A stretch of 64,000 nucleotides of DNA from Fibrobacteria bacterium AD312 (GTDB taxonomy: Bacteria; Fibrobacterota; Fibrobacteria; Fibrobacterales; Fibrobacteraceae): contig LIUM01000040.1 in the NCBI GenBank assembly GCA_001462345.1, forward strand, positions 1 to 64,000, written 5' to 3'. The position numbers and the translations under genes were made by a program. This document shows, one piece after another, positions 17,899 through 26,535 of the stretch. The notes below the pieces were generated by a model that was not told the DNA's origin, made no database searches, and was given only the letters and a program-made list of their open reading frames with translations. The number at the start of each line of letters is the position of its first letter. The first letter of the stretch is position 1.

Positions 17899-17952
17899 AA
17901 AAGAAATAATAGTTTTTTTCAATGATTCCAGAAAAATACTACTTTTCTAAAT

Positions 17953-18207
17953 ATGGATATTTCTCATTGGCGTAAAGATATAGACGAACTGGAAGATCAG
18001 ATTATTGCCCTTTTAAATAAGAGAGCTTCTTATGCTGTCGAAATAGGGAAGATTAAGCACGAACATGGAATTCCTGTGTTTGATGCCACTCGAGAACAAG
18101 AAATTTTGAATCGAGTTGCTGCTAAAACTAAAGGCCCTCTTTCTTCTGACTCCATTCGGTCCATTTTTAAAACGATTATGGAAGAAACAAGAAAAGTGGA
18201 GGGTTAA
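17953..18207 (+). CDS. Chorismate mutase (AroQ type)
   Basis: 84 residues, a single AroQ helical domain: WRKDIDELEDQIIALLNKR, IGKIKHEHGIPVFDATREQEIL, and IFKTIMEETRK. Converts chorismate to prephenate, the branch to tyrosine and phenylalanine. It is the first gene of a four-gene operon; tyrA starts directly after its stop codon, so the mutase and dehydrogenase are separate proteins here rather than fused as in some bacteria. Confidence 0.93.
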   Translation: MDISHWRKDIDELEDQIIALLNKRASYAVEIGKIKHEHGIPVFDATREQEILNRVAAKTKGPLSSDSIRSIFKTIMEETRKVEG

Positions 18208-19314
18208 ATGCAAATTCGCCGCATAACTTTTGTAGGCTTTGGACTTTTGGGGGCTTCCGTTGCCGCTGCCATAAAACAAGCACAAAAGAAAATAAAGATT
18301 AGAGCGGTGAGCTCTCCAGCTACACTGAAGCGGGCAGAAGAACTTGGCCTTGCCGACGAATTCTATGGGTATAAAGATGCCGACTCTTGGGTAGAAGGGT
18401 CTGATGTCATTTTACTTTGCGGCCCTATCCTTCATATTTTATCGATCATTTCTGATTTATCTAACACAAAGCCTTCACACCCTGTGCTTGTAAGCGATAT
18501 AGGCAGTACAAAGGAGAAAATCTGCGAGGCTGGTTTTCAGTTGCCTTCTCCATTTTCTTTTGTCGGTGGCCATCCGATGGCGGGCTCTGAAAAAAGGTCG
18601 TTAGAATATAATGACCCTTCTATTTTTGAAAATGCCTATTGGTTTTTGTGCCCTCCTGATAATATTCAAGAGTCTACTTATTTGCCTTTATCTGAATTAG
18701 TCACTTTTTTAGGCGGGCAACCCGTTCTATTTACTCCAAAAGAACATGATTCTACCATGGCTTGGCTAAGTCACATGCCTCAGATGATTAGTTCTACACT
18801 TGCAGGAAATTTACCTCCTCGCATTTTGCTTAAAGATTACCAGCATTTTGCAGGCCGAGGCTTTCGTGATATGACTCGTATCGCAGGCTCTTCTTGGAAC
18901 ATGTGGCATGATATTCTTCTTACCAATAAAAATGCGATCATCCAAGCTCTGGATGAATTCTCTATTGGGCTAACGGAAACTAAAAAAGCAATTCAAATCA
19001 TTGATGATTATGATGAAAATATGCATCAGGTTTTTGTGGCCGGTAACCAAGGGCGAGCCTCTCTTTTTGCTCCTGGCCGAAACGCCGCTGATCACTTTTT
19101 TGAAATTACAGTCCAGTTAAAAGATAAGCCTGGCTCCATCTTAAGCGTCATGCAACCACTTGCAGAAGAAGGCATTAATATTCGTGATATTGAGCTTATG
19201 AAAGTCCGTGAAAATATTGCAGGGACTTTACTTTTGGCATTTAAAACAGAAGCGGAAGCAGCGAAAGCGATGAGTGTGCTCCGCTATTTAGAATATGAAG
19301 TGAAGGAACGTTGA
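18208..19314 (+). CDS. tyrA: Prephenate dehydrogenase with ACT domain
   Basis: 368 residues. Rossmann motif VGFGLLGASVA at about 8-18 binds NAD(P). The GGHPMAGSEKRS motif holds the catalytic histidine, and HMPQMISSTLA continues the helical domain. Residues about 295-368 form an ACT domain (KDKPGSILSVMQPLAEEGINIRDI), which in this family senses the amino-acid end product. It oxidatively decarboxylates prephenate toward tyrosine. The ATG follows the mutase stop codon directly, with GGAGGG inside the end of the mutase gene as binding site; the downstream gene overlaps by one base. Confidence 0.95.
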   Translation: MQIRRITFVGFGLLGASVAAAIKQAQKKIKIRAVSSPATLKRAEELGLADEFYGYKDADSWVEGSDVILLCGPILHILSIISDLSNTKPSHPVLVSDIGSTKEKICEAGFQLPSPFSFVGGHPMAGSEKRSLEYNDPSIFENAYWFLCPPDNIQESTYLPLSELVTFLGGQPVLFTPKEHDSTMAWLSHMPQMISSTLAGNLPPRILLKDYQHFAGRGFRDMTRIAGSSWNMWHDILLTNKNAIIQALDEFSIGLTETKKAIQIIDDYDENMHQVFVAGNQGRASLFAPGRNAADHFFEITVQLKDKPGSILSVMQPLAEEGINIRDIELMKVRENIAGTLLLAFKTEAEAAKAMSVLRYLEYEVKER

Positions 19315-20669
19315 TGGCCGAATTTGTTGTTAATCCAGATAGTGAAATGATGGAACAAGCTCTTGTTCTTTCCCTTTTAGTGAAAGGGCGAACCGTCTTA
19401 GAAGATTTTCAATGGACTCCTAGAGGGCTTGCTTTTGCGGAGAGTTTGCGTGAATTTGGCTTATCTTATGAATTAAAAGGGCACCAATTAGTGTTAGAGG
19501 GCATGGGTTTTCAATATAAAGCCCCTATGCTACTCCCTTATCGTTTAGAAACGCACGCTCTTATTCTTTTATGGACATTAGCTTCAAGCGATACAGAGAC
19601 CATCTATACCATCGCTTTTGAAGAAGGTGATTCTCTCGCCTCTGAAAAAACAAAGAAATTAATACATCAATATTTTTTAGCCGAATTAGAAAAAGAAACT
19701 TCGGATTCGATTCAATTTCGATTTTTAGAGGGAACCCCTAAATACAAGAAGAACTCTCAAGGAGATCTTCCTTACTTGATGCGAAATCGCTTGCTTTTAT
19801 CGGCCTTGATTCAAGGCGGAGATCTCTCTTTTGAAGAGCGTTCTGCGTTACGAGACCAGTGGACTCGTATGATGGTCTATTTTGGAGCCGACTTAAAATA
19901 CGAATCGAAAGGCATGGAAAATATGGATGAACTTTCACGTCGTATTGCAAAAGCAAGAGGTGTGAAACTCGAACGGACTTGGTCGACTACTTTTTCTCCT
20001 ACGAAAATTTTAACGGCTCGTGAGTATTTTGTTCCTGGAGATGTCACAGAGCTTATTGCTCTTTGTTTAGTCGTGATTCTCGCGAAGATTCCTAAAGACG
20101 AAAGTTTTATTATTAAGAATGTTTGTATAAATACAGGGCGAGCAGGGGCGTTGACTGCCCTTAAACGCATGGGCGCTTCTATAGAAACGATTAGTAAACG
20201 GGAACGTTATGGCGATGCTTTTGGAGATGTCGAAGTGAAGCCTTTAGGCGCTAAACGTTTACAAGGGCGCCGCTTTTCAGAAGATTTAATGGCATCTTGT
20301 ATGGATGAATACCCTTTACTCGCTTTGGCTGCCTGTTATGCAGAAGGAGAGACCATTCTTCGAATTCCTCCAGAGTACAAAGTCTCTTGCAGAGAAGATC
20401 TAGAATGGTTGGCTTTGAATTTGCGAAAAACAGGAGTCGAAATCGGAGTCTATGACGATGGTCTTGTCATTCGTGGAAAGGATGAATTGGATGGCGGTGA
20501 ATTTGACGCAGCCAATAATCCTTTAACTGCATTAACGTTATTTATTGTTTCGCTTTTAGGCCGAGGCAATTCATCGATAGTAGGCTTAGAAAATATGGAG
20601 TCTACTTTTCCTCAGATTTCTGAAAAAATAAAATCGATTATTCAAAAAGGGAATCATGAATCACAATAG
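19314..20669 (+). CDS. EPSP synthase (AroA) family protein lacking the usual active-site residues
   Basis: 451 residues from ATG 19314 (TGATG overlap with tyrA). The two-domain EPSP synthase pattern is visible: PGDVTELIALCLVVILA at 241 for PGDxSSA, NTGRAGALTALKRMGA at 273, DEYPLLALAACYAEGETI at 331, and LRDQWTRMMVYFGA near 179. Yet the substrate-binding motifs are lost by eye alignment: the LPGSKSxSNR loop reads NPDSEMMEQ (7-15), the NxGTxxR region reads YRLETHALIL (76-85), and the RxKExxR segment reads KVSCRED (356-362). Only the aspartate of DEYP remains. The position between tyrA and nadK would suit aroA. It may be a divergent enzyme or a non-catalytic paralogue; I cannot decide without knowing whether a normal aroA exists elsewhere. 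Confidence 0.8.
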   Translation: MAEFVVNPDSEMMEQALVLSLLVKGRTVLEDFQWTPRGLAFAESLREFGLSYELKGHQLVLEGMGFQYKAPMLLPYRLETHALILLWTLASSDTETIYTIAFEEGDSLASEKTKKLIHQYFLAELEKETSDSIQFRFLEGTPKYKKNSQGDLPYLMRNRLLLSALIQGGDLSFEERSALRDQWTRMMVYFGADLKYESKGMENMDELSRRIAKARGVKLERTWSTTFSPTKILTAREYFVPGDVTELIALCLVVILAKIPKDESFIIKNVCINTGRAGALTALKRMGASIETISKRERYGDAFGDVEVKPLGAKRLQGRRFSEDLMASCMDEYPLLALAACYAEGETILRIPPEYKVSCREDLEWLALNLRKTGVEIGVYDDGLVIRGKDELDGGEFDAANNPLTALTLFIVSLLGRGNSSIVGLENMESTFPQISEKIKSIIQKGNHESQ

Positions 20670-21531
20670 AATTGGCATTGTAGGCTGGAAAGATAAAAGT
20701 GCTGATTTAGCACTTGCTTTGGAGATGATTGCCGAGTGGTCCAAAACTCACAAAGAAGTCTCTTTTTGTGCATTAGAATCTTTAAAGGAAGTCTCTCCAA
20801 AAAATATTGAGATTGTCACAGAAGACGCGTTACGAAAATGTGATTTACTTTTAGCCATTGGTGGAGATGGTACTGTTCTTTCTACGGCACGCATTGCTTT
20901 AGGGACTTCTATCCCTATTTTAGGCGTAAATGCAGGGCATGTAGGGTTCTTAGCTGAAACGCGCGTAGAAGATCTAAAAACGACTTTAGATTTAATACAA
21001 GCAGGGGAGTTCTCTACTAGAAATCGGATGATGCTAGATGCGAAGATTTTCCGTGAAGGGAAACAACTTGCTTGCGAAACCGTTTTGAACGAAGTGCATA
21101 TCCGTGCGAGAGCATTAGAACGGATGGTGAACCTTTTAGTAGAATATAATGGACGTTACTTAACAGAATATTGGGCAGATTCGCTACTAGTATCGACTCC
21201 AACGGGTTCCACGGCTTATAATTTATCGGCAAATGGCCCTATTATTCATCCTTCGACATCGGCTTTTGTATTAACGCCTTTAGCCCCAAGTAGTCTTTCT
21301 GTTCGGCCTTTAATTATTCCAGCAAGTGCCATTTGCCAGATATCATCTGTATCGGATTCTTCGCTAAATCTTGTTTTTGATGGCCGAATAAATAACACTC
21401 TTGAATCTCACGATAAGCTAGTTCTTAGCCAGAGCGAGTCGGTAACGACTTTTATTCGGATGAAAAACACAGGCTTTGTAGATGCTCTGAGAGAAAAGCT
21501 AGGATGGACTGGTAAGCCCAAACTAGCTTAG
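20656..21531 (+). CDS. nadK: NAD kinase
   Basis: 291 residues. Phosphorylates NAD to NADP. Motifs: AIGGDGTVLSTAR near residue 74, GVNAGHVGFLAET, LNEVHIRARALERM, and STPTGSTAYNLSANGPI near residue 177. The start codon lies 14 bases inside the end of the AroA-like gene, so translation is probably coupled. It is the last gene of the operon and faces the topoisomerase gene with a gap of 12 bases. Confidence 0.96.
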   Translation: MNHNRIGIVGWKDKSADLALALEMIAEWSKTHKEVSFCALESLKEVSPKNIEIVTEDALRKCDLLLAIGGDGTVLSTARIALGTSIPILGVNAGHVGFLAETRVEDLKTTLDLIQAGEFSTRNRMMLDAKIFREGKQLACETVLNEVHIRARALERMVNLLVEYNGRYLTEYWADSLLVSTPTGSTAYNLSANGPIIHPSTSAFVLTPLAPSSLSVRPLIIPASAICQISSVSDSSLNLVFDGRINNTLESHDKLVLSQSESVTTFIRMKNTGFVDALREKLGWTGKPKLA

Positions 21532-21543
21532 TTTGAAAATAAT

Positions 21544-24093
21544 TTATTCAAACATATCTACAGAATAGGGATCCTTTGCCTTTTTAGACGAAGGCTTTTC
21601 TTCTGGCTCTTCTTCTTCATCTTCTTCGATTAAGCGAGTGGTGCGCTTGACTTTTTTAGCGGTGAATTTACTCCCAAGAGCCTTGTAGCCTTTGACATCA
21701 GCTACTTCTGTTAGGTCTAAGGTTTCTTTTTGCACTTCACGCCCCACTTGGTATTCCATAATCACTTTTGCATTTTTAGTTGCAAAAAATTCTACCAGGT
21801 GAGTGTCTGGGTGATCGGAGAGTAAATTAAAATCCGTAGTCATTGGGCATGCTTCTAATTTAAATCGCTTGACCATGTAATTGAAATTGGAACCCTCAAA
21901 ATAGAGAATCGAATAGACTTGTTCTGGATCGAATTTTTGAATATGAATAATAGCAGTACCCACTAGTAATGGATCGGTCATATCGTATATTCTCGCTAAG
22001 CCATTATCTCGAACGACTAATACTTTGTCGTTTTCTTCAAATTCTCCAAGGCAATCGCCTCTTTTTTGTGTAGAGACAATACCGCTTGGCGCATCATAAT
22101 AAAGGATTCTCGCTCCAAGAGTGCTGACCCCTTTACGTACGCGCTTGACCGTTTTCACCGCATATTTAGTGACTTGGTTTCCAATGGCATTTCTACCTTT
22201 GACTTCAACATCACTGAAATCGACTTCGAAGTTTAATTTAATACGAGGACGAGGCTTCAATATGACTTCTACAATTTCAGCTTCTCCATTTGGATTGCTA
22301 GAAATATAAAGGATTTTGGAGCCAGGTTTCCCTTTGCCCATAAGGTAATCTTTGTCTCGAGTAATGCCACCTACATTAAAACGTTTAATGTAAGAAACAC
22401 CATCTTTCCCTTCTTGATAAATGACATTGTAAATTTGGCGTTCGTCATCTTTATTGAACTTCTCAATTAAAACAACATCTTTACCCACAAAGTCTTTATC
22501 TGAGACGCGGACAATTTTAAAAGAACCATCGGCCTTAAATACAATGATATCGTCGTAAGAAGAAACATCAAATAGATATTCTTCTTTTTTAAGCCCTGTT
22601 CCTACGAAACCTTCTTTTCGATTGACATAGAGTTTTTGGTTCGCAATGGCCACATGAACGGCATTGACCTTACCGAATTCACCAATCGTTGTTTTACGTT
22701 CTTTGCCTTCGCCATATTTTTTAAGCAAGTTCTTAAAATGAGCGATCGCATAATCTGTTAAGTGTACGAGATGATTTTCGGTTTCTTCAATTTGAAGGTC
22801 TAATTCTTTTAACGCTTCATCTGCTTTTTTACGGTCGAAACGGCTGATTCGACGGATGGGGATTTCAGCGAGTTTTAAGATCTCTTCTCGAGTCACTTCT
22901 TTACGGAGCATTTTTTTGACAAAGGGTTTTAAGCCTTCTTCAATTAAGGAGACCATTTCATCTTTGTTTAGCGCCTTTTTAATGACTTCGTAAATTTCTT
23001 TTTCAATAAAGATTTTCTCAAGGCTAGTCATGTGCCATTTTTGGCCCAGTGCAGCAAGTTTATTTTCTAATTCCCATTTTAAAAGCTGAACGGTATGGTC
23101 TGTATTCAGTTTTAAGATTTCGGAGACCCCAATAAATTGAGGCTTTTTATTGACAATAATACAGGCGTTAGGTGCAAGAGACTTTTCGCAATCAGTGAAC
23201 GCATAAAGTGCATCAATCACCACCTGCGGATCCGTTCCAGGGTGAAGATGAATCACGATTTCCACTTCTTGAGAAGTATTATCATCCACGTGTTTAATCT
23301 TAATTTTCCCTTTATCGTTTGCACTAATAATGCTATCAATTAAAGAACCTGTAGTGGTTCCATAGGGGATTTCTCGAATCACAAGGGTTTTAGAATCGAG
23401 TTTTTCTATTTTGGCACGCACTTTAATACGACCACCACGTAAGCCATCATTATAATCGCTCATGTCGGCGATGCCGCCAGTAAAGAAGTCAGGGTAAAGC
23501 TCGAATTTTTTACCACGAAGATGAGCGATAGACGCTTCACAGAGTTCGCAGAAATTATGAGGCAAAATGGATGTGGATAAACCTACAGCAATACCTTCTA
23601 CGCCTTGAGCTAATAAAAGAGGGAATTTGGCAGGTAATGTGACGGGTTCATTGTTTCGGCCGTCGTAACTGGGGATCCAGTTGGTGGTTTCTGGGTTGAA
23701 TAAAACTTCGAGAGCGAATGCAGTGAGGCGTCCTTCGATATAACGAGGAGCAGCAGCAGAATCCCCTGTAAAAGGGTTTCCCCAGTTACCTTGAGCATCA
23801 ATCAACAATTCTTTTTGCCCGAGAGTCACTAACGCATCACCAATAGAGGCATCTCCATGAGGGTGCAATTGCATGGTACGCCCGACAATGTTCGCCACTT
23901 TATGATAACGGCCATCATGCATATCAAATAAAGTGTGTAGAATACGACGTTGTACTGGCTTTAAGCCATCTTCAAAATAGGGAACCGCTCGATCGAGAAT
24001 CACATAACTTGCATAATCCAAGAACCAACCATCGTACAGTTTTTCTAAATAGTTGGCGTTTGATAATCCGAGAGTTTTTCTTTCTTCACTCAT
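21544..24093 (-). CDS. parC: Type IIA topoisomerase subunit A (topoisomerase IV ParC-like)
   Basis: 849 residues. The breakage-reunion domain begins ILDRAVPYFEDGLKPVQRRIL; the DNA-linking tyrosine is Tyr118 in AAAPRYIE. The C-terminal half carries the beta-pinwheel type repeats (GRNAIGNQVTKYAVKTVKRV, VKGYKALGSKFTAKKVKR), and the protein ends in an acidic stretch (EEDEEEEPEE) and DMFE. With the B subunit it passes one DNA duplex through another to unlink daughter chromosomes. Sequence style is that of the Bacteroidetes/Fibrobacter topoisomerase IV rather than gyrase, but the gyrase/topo IV distinction is inferred. The B subunit gene lies 19 bases upstream. Confidence 0.9.
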   Translation of the reverse strand: MSEERKTLGLSNANYLEKLYDGWFLDYASYVILDRAVPYFEDGLKPVQRRILHTLFDMHDGRYHKVANIVGRTMQLHPHGDASIGDALVTLGQKELLIDAQGNWGNPFTGDSAAAPRYIEGRLTAFALEVLFNPETTNWIPSYDGRNNEPVTLPAKFPLLLAQGVEGIAVGLSTSILPHNFCELCEASIAHLRGKKFELYPDFFTGGIADMSDYNDGLRGGRIKVRAKIEKLDSKTLVIREIPYGTTTGSLIDSIISANDKGKIKIKHVDDNTSQEVEIVIHLHPGTDPQVVIDALYAFTDCEKSLAPNACIIVNKKPQFIGVSEILKLNTDHTVQLLKWELENKLAALGQKWHMTSLEKIFIEKEIYEVIKKALNKDEMVSLIEEGLKPFVKKMLRKEVTREEILKLAEIPIRRISRFDRKKADEALKELDLQIEETENHLVHLTDYAIAHFKNLLKKYGEGKERKTTIGEFGKVNAVHVAIANQKLYVNRKEGFVGTGLKKEEYLFDVSSYDDIIVFKADGSFKIVRVSDKDFVGKDVVLIEKFNKDDERQIYNVIYQEGKDGVSYIKRFNVGGITRDKDYLMGKGKPGSKILYISSNPNGEAEIVEVILKPRPRIKLNFEVDFSDVEVKGRNAIGNQVTKYAVKTVKRVRKGVSTLGARILYYDAPSGIVSTQKRGDCLGEFEENDKVLVVRDNGLARIYDMTDPLLVGTAIIHIQKFDPEQVYSILYFEGSNFNYMVKRFKLEACPMTTDFNLLSDHPDTHLVEFFATKNAKVIMEYQVGREVQKETLDLTEVADVKGYKALGSKFTAKKVKRTTRLIEEDEEEEPEEKPSSKKAKDPYSVDMFE

Positions 24094-24112
24094 AAATTTC
24101 TCTTATTCTTTT

Positions 24113-25954
24113 TTAGAGTTCTTCTACTGCTTCAGCACGGAGATTGGTGACAATATGATCTTGTCTCGTAGGAGAGTTTTTACCCATATAATACTCAAGC
24201 ATTTTACCTAAGGAAGCATCAGGAGGCATCATCACAGATTCAAGCCTCATGTCTTCGCCAATAAACTGCCCAAATTCAGAAGGACTAATTTCACCGAGAC
24301 CTTTGAATCGTGTGATTTCAAGCCCATCTTTCCCTAGAGAAGTGCTTGCTTTATTGCGTTCGTCTTCATCGTAGCAGTAGATGGTTTCTTTCTTATTTCG
24401 AACTCTAAAAAGAGGGGTTTGTAAAATATAAAGGTGTTTTTGTTCCACCAGTTCAGGGAAAAATTGCAAGAAAAAGGTCATTAATAAAAGACGAATATGC
24501 ATACCATCGACATCGGCATCGGTAGCGATAATGACTTTATTGTAGCGTAGATTTTCAAGCCCGTTTTCAATATCAAGCGCATGCTGCAAAAGGTTGAATT
24601 CTTCGTTTTCGTAGACGACTTTCTTCGTTTGCCCAAAACTGTTGAGAGGCTTACCTCTTAAGCTGAAAACCGCTTGCGTTTGAACGTTTCTTGCTTTGGT
24701 GATAGAACCAGAAGCAGAGTCCCCTTCGGTAATAAAAATCATGGTCTCTTGGTGAAGAGGACTTTTTACTTCGGTGAGATGAACCTTACAATCGCGGAGC
24801 TTTTTATTATGCAGATTTGCTTTTTTAGCGCGTTCATTAGCAAGCTTTTTAATCCCTGCAATTTCTTTTCTTTCGCGTTCATTTTGCGTAATACGGTCTA
24901 AAAGCTTCTTTTCTGTATCTGGATTCTTAAAAAGATAATTATCGAATTCTTTTGAGACAAAATCCACAATCCAGCTACGAAGGGCAGGCCCATTCGGTGC
25001 TGTAGAAGTACTGCCTAATTTTGTTTTCGTTTGAGATTCAAAAACGGGTTCTTGAATACGAATAGAAATCGCTCCAATAATACAGTTTCTAATATCAGCA
25101 GGGTCAAGGTCTTTTTTAAAATGGTCCCTGGCGCCTTTGACAATGCCTTCACGAAAAGCGGCTTGATGAGTACCACCTTGAGTCGTGTGTTGGCCGTTGA
25201 CGAAACTATAATAATGCTCGCCATATTGGTTCCCATGAGTAAAGGCAACCTCAATATCTTTGTCCTTAAAATGGATTACGTCATAGCGAATGTTTTCATC
25301 AACTCTCTTTTGAAGTAAATCTAAAAGACCATTTGAACTGGAATAAGGTTTTCCGTTCATGATCAGAGTAAGACCCGTATTCAAATAGGCGTAGTTCCAG
25401 ATTTTTTCATCCATGTAGGCTGGTAAATAGCGATAATTCTTAAAAATTTCTGGATCGGGGTTGAAAACAATCTCTGTACCATTTTTTTCTGAAGTCGCTG
25501 CTTCTTTGTACTCTTTAACAAGAATACCACGGCAGAATTCAGCTTTTTTGCAACGCCCATCTCTAAAACTTTGCACAATAAAAGATTCAGAAAGTGCGTT
25601 TACTGCTTTAGTACCCACACCATTTAGACCAACAGACTTTTGGAAGGCTTCAGAATCGTATTTACCTCCTGTGTTGATTTTACTAACGCAATCGACCACT
25701 TTTCCAAGTGGGATGCCGCGGCCGTAGTCTCGGATACGCACAGATCGATCTTCGATTTCAATTTCAATCTTTTTACCAGCGCCCATGACATATTCGTCAA
25801 TCGAGTTGTCTATAATTTCTTTTGCTAGAACATAAATACCATCATCAGGACTTTGACCGTCGCCGAGCTTACCAATGTACATGCCTGGACGGAGTCTAAT
25901 ATGTTCATGCCAATCCAGAGATTTAATACTGTCTTCGTTATATTTTGCTGCCAT
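24113..25954 (-). CDS. parE: Type IIA topoisomerase subunit B (topoisomerase IV ParE-like)
   Basis: 613 residues. GHKL ATPase: EIIDNSIDE near residue 47, DYGRGIPLG near 76, [14 protein letters not shown] near 109. Transducer and TOPRIM domain: TEGDSASGS near 410, RGKPLNSFG, and the metal-binding DADVDGMHI near 480. Short, without the GyrB insertion, which agrees with topoisomerase IV. It is the first gene of the two-gene minus-strand operon with the A subunit. Confidence 0.92.
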   Translation of the reverse strand: MAAKYNEDSIKSLDWHEHIRLRPGMYIGKLGDGQSPDDGIYVLAKEIIDNSIDEYVMGAGKKIEIEIEDRSVRIRDYGRGIPLGKVVDCVSKINTGGKYDSEAFQKSVGLNGVGTKAVNALSESFIVQSFRDGRCKKAEFCRGILVKEYKEAATSEKNGTEIVFNPDPEIFKNYRYLPAYMDEKIWNYAYLNTGLTLIMNGKPYSSSNGLLDLLQKRVDENIRYDVIHFKDKDIEVAFTHGNQYGEHYYSFVNGQHTTQGGTHQAAFREGIVKGARDHFKKDLDPADIRNCIIGAISIRIQEPVFESQTKTKLGSTSTAPNGPALRSWIVDFVSKEFDNYLFKNPDTEKKLLDRITQNERERKEIAGIKKLANERAKKANLHNKKLRDCKVHLTEVKSPLHQETMIFITEGDSASGSITKARNVQTQAVFSLRGKPLNSFGQTKKVVYENEEFNLLQHALDIENGLENLRYNKVIIATDADVDGMHIRLLLMTFFLQFFPELVEQKHLYILQTPLFRVRNKKETIYCYDEDERNKASTSLGKDGLEITRFKGLGEISPSEFGQFIGEDMRLESVMMPPDASLGKMLEYYMGKNSPTRQDHIVTNLRAEAVEEL

Positions 25955-26535
25955 AAATATTCAATAATTTTAGAATTTGTCCAAACATAGTCAAAAATCA
26001 TTCAAAGCAACCATCAAAATAGGCTTAAATTTGGGGTTTTAGCCAGTTCTTAAAAACGAATTATTAATGATTGCCTAAAATGAAAAAGCATGTTTCATTA
26101 AAAATCAAATATAGAAAAAATATTCTACTGCACAAATGTATAAAAAGAAAGGAGACTCTGTTAGTCTATTTTGTACAAATAGTGTTTTCTAGCATAAAAA
26201 TCTAGTGATGTAAGCCCTTTTTTTTCTTTTTATTCACTAAAAATGGGCAGAATAATGGCTGCGAAGGTCTGAACTAAGGGGCGCAATAAAAAAACAGCCT
26301 TAGCAGTAAATTTGTAGAATTTGGCTCGGAAATCGCGGTTTTGAAAAATTATTATCGAAGCGTACGAAATAACTTGACAGAGCCAAGTAAATCCGCGCAA
26401 GCCTTGTCGCAAAGGGAGCTGTTGCAAACATTTATAAAAAGTGTTGCAAATGTTTTACAATATTTGCATAAAAAAATGTCGATTTGTAGATAAAAGATTT
26501 ATTTAACTAGAGGTGTTTTGGCGATTGAGGTGAAT
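25955..26535. other. Intergenic region between parE and the GH30 gene
   Basis: 580 bases without a convincing gene. The first half (to about 26220) is very AT-rich and must hold the parE promoter. From about 26240 to 26430 the base composition rises (segments such as GGCTGCGAAGG and CCGCGCAAGCC); a 65-codon minus-strand frame crosses it but has no recognised product. The last 100 bases are AT-rich again and end with GAGG five bases before the GH30 start codon. Confidence 0.5.
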
